Positions 7,077 to 11,148 of a stretch of DNA of 11,148 nt are shown piece by piece. Source of the DNA: DATAES01 sp036493595 (GTDB lineage Bacteria > Actinomycetota > Acidimicrobiia > Acidimicrobiales > JACDCH01). Location: assembly GCA_036493595.1 (NCBI GenBank), contig DASXPN010000086.1, positions 1 through 11,148 of the forward strand, read 5' to 3'. Within the stretch, counting starts at the first letter, position 1, and each line of letters opens with the position of its first letter. The notes below the pieces were generated by a model, which was not told the origin of the DNA, searched no databases, and was given only the letters and a program-made list of their open reading frames with translations. The position numbers and the translations under genes are program-made.

Positions 7077-9079
7077 CGGTCCTCCCGGAGAAGCTCGTCG
7101 AGCACGTCGGGCCCACTGTCGCCGCCGTCTCCGGGCGCCGCGAGACCCGGCTGCAGTCCTGGTGTCGGGCCGGGAGTGGATCGCAGCACGTCCGCGGCGA
7201 GACGGTCGATGGCGACATCGAGCGCGGCGCGCAGCTCGGGAGCGGCCGGGTCGGCCGGCACCTGCACCGACACCGGCACTGCGGTCTGGCGCAGCGCGCC
7301 GGCGACGCCGAGATTGTTCGCCAGCTTGCGAACCTGGTCGATCGAGAACCCGAGGCCGTCCGCGACGACCTGGCCGAGGTCGCCGCCGGGTAGGTCGAGG
7401 GGCCGGCCAGGATCCGTGGGTGGACGGTTGGGCGCGAGCACCACGTCGGTGTTAGCGGCCGCGGCGAGGAGCAGATCGCGACCGAGCAGGCGCCCGAGGT
7501 CGTGGCTCTGGCCGGTCTGGAGCGTGTTGGCGAACATGTCGGCGCTGGCCGCTTGTTGCGCCAACCGGCGAGCGGCCTCGGCGCCGAACGAGTCGCGGCG
7601 CCAGCGCGCCATGGCCGCGACGACACTCGGCTGGGAAAGGGCGAGGAGGCGCCCGATCTCGAACCCGCCCGCGCGCGATACGTCCTCGCGGCCGTCGGGC
7701 GTTGTGGTGCGCAACTGGTCACTCGTGTGGGCGAAGGGGAGGCGGCCGTCGCCGTCGCGCTGCTCGCGGGTCGTGGGGCTCGGTACGAGCGGACCCCGAT
7801 ACCACGCACGCACATGGTCACCGCGTCGGGTCTGGTGGGGCAGGCCGACATGACCGGTCTCGGTGAACTCGGCCGGGGGCCGGCTCGACGGCGGCGCCGG
7901 CAGCGCGTTCGGCCCGGCGGGCGCAGCCGACGCGGCGACAGACCCGAGCAGGCCGACGTCGAGGCCCCGCATGTACGTTTCGAACGTGCCGTCCGTGGTG
8001 ACGGTGAACGACCAGTGGGCGAGCACGGGAAAGCGATACGTGCGCAGGACGGCAAGCACGGCGGCAGGGATCCGGAAGCCGGCGGACATCTGATCGCGCA
8101 CGAGACGTCCGACCTCGTCGGGCGCAGCCGAGACCGCCACGCTTTCGATGTCCCGAGGCGACGGCGCCCACGACTTCGCCGCGGCCGACGCCGGCTGGCC
8201 CGTCCCGGTCGCGGCAGTTGCGTCGAGCGCCCGCGCTGCACCTGCGCCACCGGCGGCGATGCCCTTGGGCACCTGGAACGTGGCCGCGCCCATCGTGAAC
8301 GCGTCGGGGTTGGTGACGAGGGCGGACGTGTCGACCCTCAGGTCCTCGACGACCGCGAGCGCGTCGAAGTGGTCGACCAGATCGACCTCGGGGAGGGGCT
8401 TCGGCAGCACGTCGTACTGCCCCTCGAGGTTGATCAGACAGGCGAGATACTTGCGGGGGATCAACTTGGTGTCAGCGTCGACGCCCGGCTGCGGGAGCCG
8501 GTTGGCGAGCACCACGGCCAAGAAGCCGTCGTCGTCTCCCATGGCGAGCTCGGTGTCGGCCAGATCGACCTCCCGGACATGGGAGAGCACGGTGAGGTCG
8601 TCGAGGGTCGGGAACACACCGTCGACGGTCGTCTGCGGTACCTCGAGGTAGACACTGGTCGGCACGTCGTAGGGCGGATCCAACACGACGCCGCCGGTGG
8701 TGCACTGGGCCACGGGCACCTCACCGGAAAGGCTGCCTTCGCCTTCGGCGATGACGACGAGCGCGAGCCACGGAACGGGTGGCGTGTGGTCGTCGGGGGC
8801 GGGCGCGCTGCGATCCCACGGAAGCGTCCGCCGCTTGAGCACGATCTGCGGGAGCCGGTCGCGGAACCCGCCTTCGGCGTTGGCCGGCGGAAATGTCGAC
8901 AGGATCTGGTCGGGCGGCATCGTGAAGCGGGGTGCGGTCACCACGATGTGCGAGTCGAGCGGTGCCGTCGTCAAGGTCGTGTCGCCGAGATCGTGCTCCG
9001 CGTGCAGGGTGTACGCGCCGGACGGCAGCGCGGGCACGGCGAATGGGTGCAGGACGAAGTAGCCCTTGGGCGGCGTCAT
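7073..9079 (-). CDS. Uncharacterised 668-aa protein
   Basis: No named family is recognised. The start is the ATG at 9079, which overlaps the upstream stop as ATGA and has GAGGAG six bases before it. There is no signal peptide (MTPPKGYFVLHPF) and no membrane helix. Residues 1-60 look like a beta-rich N-terminal domain. Residues 76-108 hold a distinctive block (LPQIVLKRRTLPWDRS, then PVPWLALVVI). Residues 140-250 are acidic and alternate strands and loops, including YLACLINLEGQYDVLP at 211-226. Residues 270-310 are an Ala/Gly-rich linker. A second block at 407-433 (ETGHVGLPHQTRRGDHVRAW, then YRGPLVP) leads into SDQLR (453-457) and the helical stretch FEIGRLLALSQPSVV (473-487). Residues 473-630 look mainly helical. 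I associate these blocks with an unnamed family seen in several bacterial phyla, from memory and unverified. No catalytic triad, P-loop or metal site is evident. Position suggests a partner of the flanking proteins. Confidence 0.9.
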   Translation of the reverse strand: MTPPKGYFVLHPFAVPALPSGAYTLHAEHDLGDTTLTTAPLDSHIVVTAPRFTMPPDQILSTFPPANAEGGFRDRLPQIVLKRRTLPWDRSAPAPDDHTPPVPWLALVVIAEGEGSLSGEVPVAQCTTGGVVLDPPYDVPTSVYLEVPQTTVDGVFPTLDDLTVLSHVREVDLADTELAMGDDDGFLAVVLANRLPQPGVDADTKLIPRKYLACLINLEGQYDVLPKPLPEVDLVDHFDALAVVEDLRVDTSALVTNPDAFTMGAATFQVPKGIAAGGAGAARALDATAATGTGQPASAAAKSWAPSPRDIESVAVSAAPDEVGRLVRDQMSAGFRIPAAVLAVLRTYRFPVLAHWSFTVTTDGTFETYMRGLDVGLLGSVAASAAPAGPNALPAPPSSRPPAEFTETGHVGLPHQTRRGDHVRAWYRGPLVPSPTTREQRDGDGRLPFAHTSDQLRTTTPDGREDVSRAGGFEIGRLLALSQPSVVAAMARWRRDSFGAEAARRLAQQAASADMFANTLQTGQSHDLGRLLGRDLLLAAAANTDVVLAPNRPPTDPGRPLDLPGGDLGQVVADGLGFSIDQVRKLANNLGVAGALRQTAVPVSVQVPADPAAPELRAALDVAIDRLAADVLRSTPGPTPGLQPGLAAPGDGGDSGPDVLDELLREDR
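7081..7086 (-). promoter_or_regulatory. Shine-Dalgarno site for the 332-aa gene
   Basis: The minus strand reads GGGAGG, four bases before the ATG at 7076. The spacing is short, but the match is strong and it supports this start. The site lies inside the last codons of the 668-aa gene, whose stop overlaps the ATG as ATGA, so terminating ribosomes could re-initiate here. Confidence 0.75.
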
Positions 9080-11148
9080 CGTGATCTCCTCGCCTTCTTG
9101 GCTGCTTTCTTGGCGGGCGCTCGCTTCGCGACCGCCTTCTTCTTCGCCGGCGCCTTCTTCTTCGCCGGCGCCTTCTTCTTCGCCGCCTTCTTCTTCGCCG
9201 GTGCCTTCGTCTTCTTGCCAGGCACCGTCTTCGGCGCGGCGGCCGGCATGGCCGGATCGTCCCAGCCGATTCCGGCGCCACCGGGCGACGGCACGGTCGC
9301 AGCCAACACCGTGTCGAGCCCCCGGGTCGCCACAATGGCAACGACCGAGTCGACGTCACCGGTCGATGCGAGCACGCCCGCGAGGTGAACGGCCGCTTCG
9401 GACGCGACCCCGACGACCACCGGTTCGTCCGCCTCGACCGCGTAGGCAAGGAACGTGCGGTTGCCCGCGACAACTGCGACCGGCGGCACCGGCGCACCCG
9501 ACGCGTCTGCGGGCCGGCGGGCTCCGTCGAGCGACAGGGCGAGACCGGTCCCGGCCGCAGGACCGACCGGCTCGTCGAGCACCACGACCACCACCGATGG
9601 CGCCACGACGAATCGCGTCCGAACGACACTCGCGCCGGCTGCGAGCTCCGCCCCTTGCACCCAGCCGGCCCGGAAACGCTGGCGCTTGCGGGCGATCGAC
9701 GACGACTCGGCGTGCACCGTGCATCCGGATCCGAGCGCGGTGCCCCATCCGGCGTAACCCAGCTCCTGTCCGCTGTGCCATCCGGCCAGCCCGGGACCGG
9801 TCGTGCTCGCCGCCACCACGACACGCTCGGCGTCGCGCGGGATCTCCACCGGAGCCGGTACCAACGTGCCGTTCGCGTCCGTGGTCGGCGCCACCCGGAC
9901 GTCGGCGAGCACCTCGCCCCCGTGCGTCAGTACCGCCACTCGCGCCGGGGCATCGACGAGCAGCCGCGGTCGAGCCCGCTCGGGGTCGAGATCGAATCGT
10001 GCCGCCGGGAGTCCCAACACGGCCACCTCGCCCGGGCCGAGCCGGCCCGCCGGCCGCTTGGCACCGTTGACTGCGGCATCGAGGCCGGCCAGACGGTCCG
10101 CGCTGTCAGCGGTGGCGGCACGCCCGCCCACGGCGGCCGCCGATCCCCGCGCCAGTCGGGAGAGTGGCGAGGCGCCCGCGGCGACGACGGTCGTGTTCGT
10201 GCCCGCTCCGGGCGGATCCACCATGAGCAGACGGGCCCCGAGCCCTTCGGGGACGGCCGCTTGCACCGATGCGAGCGTCGGAGCGGCGAGTCGCGCCATG
10301 TTCGGTGCGTCGGTCACCGACGTCGCGGTCGCCCGCGCGGCCTGCGCCGCTTGCGCCGCGAGCGCGGGACTCAGGATCGCGATGGTCCGCGGAGGCAGCA
10401 CTGTCGTGTCGACCGGTGGGCGCTCGACTGGCGCGCCCGCGGGGCTCGCCAGCGGGTCGGGTGTGGCGGCGGCGAGGTTCTCCGCCAGGCTGCCCAACAT
10501 CGGCGGTGCGGCGCGTTCGCCAGTGAGCGCGGCGCGGCTGTTCATGCTCGCACGCTGCGCCGGTTCGGCTCGGGACATCCACGCGAGCGAGTCCTCGAAG
10601 CGCGTGGCGGTGTCGGCGGCGGTAGGCACGAGCGCGATGAGCCCGGCGGCGGCCGCCAGCAGCGCGGGGCGCAACGCGAGGGCGGGGGCGAACGGCAGCG
10701 GCTTGCGGAACTCGGGCTCGGCTTCGACCCGCACGAACTGGATCGGCGGTCCGCCCGGCGCCACGTTGGCGTCGAGCGGCAGACGAACCCCGTCCACCGC
10801 GATGACGACGTCACCGGAAGGAACCTTGCGATCGTCGTCGGGCTGCGGCGGTCCCCACACGCCGAGCGGGAACGACCCGCCGCCGCTCACGTCGGGAACG
10901 ATGTGCGCCTGCGCCCCGCCGCCGGGCCCGACCAGCGCGGCCAGATGGTCGGCGCCGTGCGCGTCGAGGATGCGCAGCCGCAGGAGTGGCTCGACCGAAG
11001 CCTTGCCCACCGGCGACACTCCGAGCGACTGGCTGGGCACGTGCCGTTCCTCGCCTTGGCCGAGATCGAGGCGGACGGTGGGAATCGTGGTGGTGAACAT
11101 CACCTCGAACTCCGCCTGCACGAGGAACGGGTGGTCCGCCGAGCCGTC
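9076..11148 (-). CDS. Uncharacterised Ala/Pro/Val-rich protein with Lys/Ala-rich C-terminal tail (probably 5'-partial)
   Basis: I do not recognise this family. The frame is open to the window edge, giving 690 visible residues. A GTG at 11121 could start a 681-aa protein (numbering used here), but it has no clear ribosome site; an ATG seven codons later has a weak GGAG before it. The nine codons upstream read as ordinary protein (ending HPFL), so the true start is probably outside. Residues 1-140 look beta-rich (for example DVVIAVDGVRL at 104-114). Residues 145-169 are hydrophobic but broken by Arg151, so a membrane helix is doubtful. Residues 200-350 are an Ala/Pro-rich, probably flexible region, and 365-625 again look beta-rich, with a Trp/Gly patch at 448-460 (GWHSGQELGYAGW). 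Residues 631-681 are a basic tail with 21 Lys and 4 Arg. The only visible Cys is 467. No catalytic motif is seen. The stop overlaps the start of the next gene as ATGA. A structural or scaffold role is inferred from context only. Confidence 0.88.
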   Translation of the reverse strand, partial: DGSADHPFLVQAEFEVMFTTTIPTVRLDLGQGEERHVPSQSLGVSPVGKASVEPLLRLRILDAHGADHLAALVGPGGGAQAHIVPDVSGGGSFPLGVWGPPQPDDDRKVPSGDVVIAVDGVRLPLDANVAPGGPPIQFVRVEAEPEFRKPLPFAPALALRPALLAAAAGLIALVPTAADTATRFEDSLAWMSRAEPAQRASMNSRAALTGERAAPPMLGSLAENLAAATPDPLASPAGAPVERPPVDTTVLPPRTIAILSPALAAQAAQAARATATSVTDAPNMARLAAPTLASVQAAVPEGLGARLLMVDPPGAGTNTTVVAAGASPLSRLARGSAAAVGGRAATADSADRLAGLDAAVNGAKRPAGRLGPGEVAVLGLPAARFDLDPERARPRLLVDAPARVAVLTHGGEVLADVRVAPTTDANGTLVPAPVEIPRDAERVVVAASTTGPGLAGWHSGQELGYAGWGTALGSGCTVHAESSSIARKRQRFRAGWVQGAELAAGASVVRTRFVVAPSVVVVVLDEPVGPAAGTGLALSLDGARRPADASGAPVPPVAVVAGNRTFLAYAVEADEPVVVGVASEAAVHLAGVLASTGDVDSVVAIVATRGLDTVLAATVPSPGGAGIGWDDPAMPAAAPKTVPGKKTKAPAKKKAAKKKAPAKKKAPAKKKAVAKRAPAKKAAKKARRSR
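9086..9091 (-). promoter_or_regulatory. Shine-Dalgarno site for the 668-aa gene, embedded in the tail codons of gene A
   Basis: The minus strand reads GAGGAG, six bases before the ATG at 9079. This is the strongest ribosome site in the window and fixes the start of the 668-aa protein. The same bases form part of the Ala-Arg-Arg codons GCG AGG AGA of gene A. AGG and AGA are rare Arg codons in high-GC actinobacteria, so they were probably kept here because they make the ribosome site. Confidence 0.85.
9134..9202 (-). repeat. 18-bp in-frame tandem repeat encoding the APAKKK tail
   Basis: On the plus strand the unit gccttcttcttcgccggc occurs perfectly at 9134-9151 and 9152-9169. A 15-bp shortened copy follows at 9170-9184, then a copy with one mismatch (final c to t) at 9185-9202. 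Each full unit encodes six residues of APAKKK type in the tail of the preceding CDS. The near-identical DNA suggests recent expansion or contraction by slippage or unequal exchange, so tail length may vary among relatives. It is coding microsatellite-like DNA, not a CRISPR array or an origin iteron set. Confidence 0.9.

Noticed and set aside
9134..9202. CRISPR array or iteron set
   Set aside because: The 18-bp units are contiguous, without unique spacers, in frame, and encode the Lys/Ala tail.
7502..9388. Plus-strand open frame of 628 residues, ending in a Phe/Ala-rich segment
   Set aside because: It spans the A/B junction antisense. The Phe-rich end is simply the complement of the AAG-rich Lys tail codons, not a membrane protein.
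10620..10690. Transmembrane helix in gene A (about residues 145-169)
   Set aside because: The Ala/Leu-rich stretch is broken by Arg151 and Pro152 and followed by Pro166, with no second helix; composition alone explains it.

Overview
The window is densely coding, very GC-rich DNA. Its codons favour G or C in the third position, it uses GTG as well as ATG starts, and one protein ends in a Lys/Ala-rich tail. This suits a high-GC actinobacterium or a similar lineage; I cannot name a genus. All supported genes lie on the minus strand and are read from position 11148 towards position 1. The long plus-strand reading frames are shadows of these genes.

Layout in transcription order: (A) 11148-9076, an uncharacterised Ala/Pro/Val-rich protein, probably cut at its 5' end by the window edge, with a histone-H1-like C-terminal tail; (B) 9079-7073, an uncharacterised 668-aa protein; (C) 7076-6078, an uncharacterised 332-aa protein; (D) 6078-2155, an uncharacterised 1307-aa protein; (E) 2158-1, a BNR/sortilin-type beta-propeller protein cut at its 3' end by the window edge (719 codons visible, no stop reached). 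Every junction overlaps: ATGA (A/B), ATGA (B/C), TGATG (C/D) and GTGA (D/E). The five genes are therefore almost certainly one transcript with translational coupling. There is no intergenic DNA, so no promoter, terminator, tRNA, rRNA, insertion sequence or CRISPR array is present.

None of A-D shows a catalytic or nucleotide-binding motif, or a convincing membrane segment. Proteins B-E have no Sec or Tat signal peptide. Strict coupling, large size, apparent lack of enzymes and a terminal beta-propeller suggest a co-assembled structural complex, made in the cytoplasm or exported by a non-Sec route. That is inference. B, C and D contain blocks that look like widespread but unnamed families, and the cassette is the best candidate here for an undescribed system. 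Its promoter and any diagnostic partner genes must lie outside the window.
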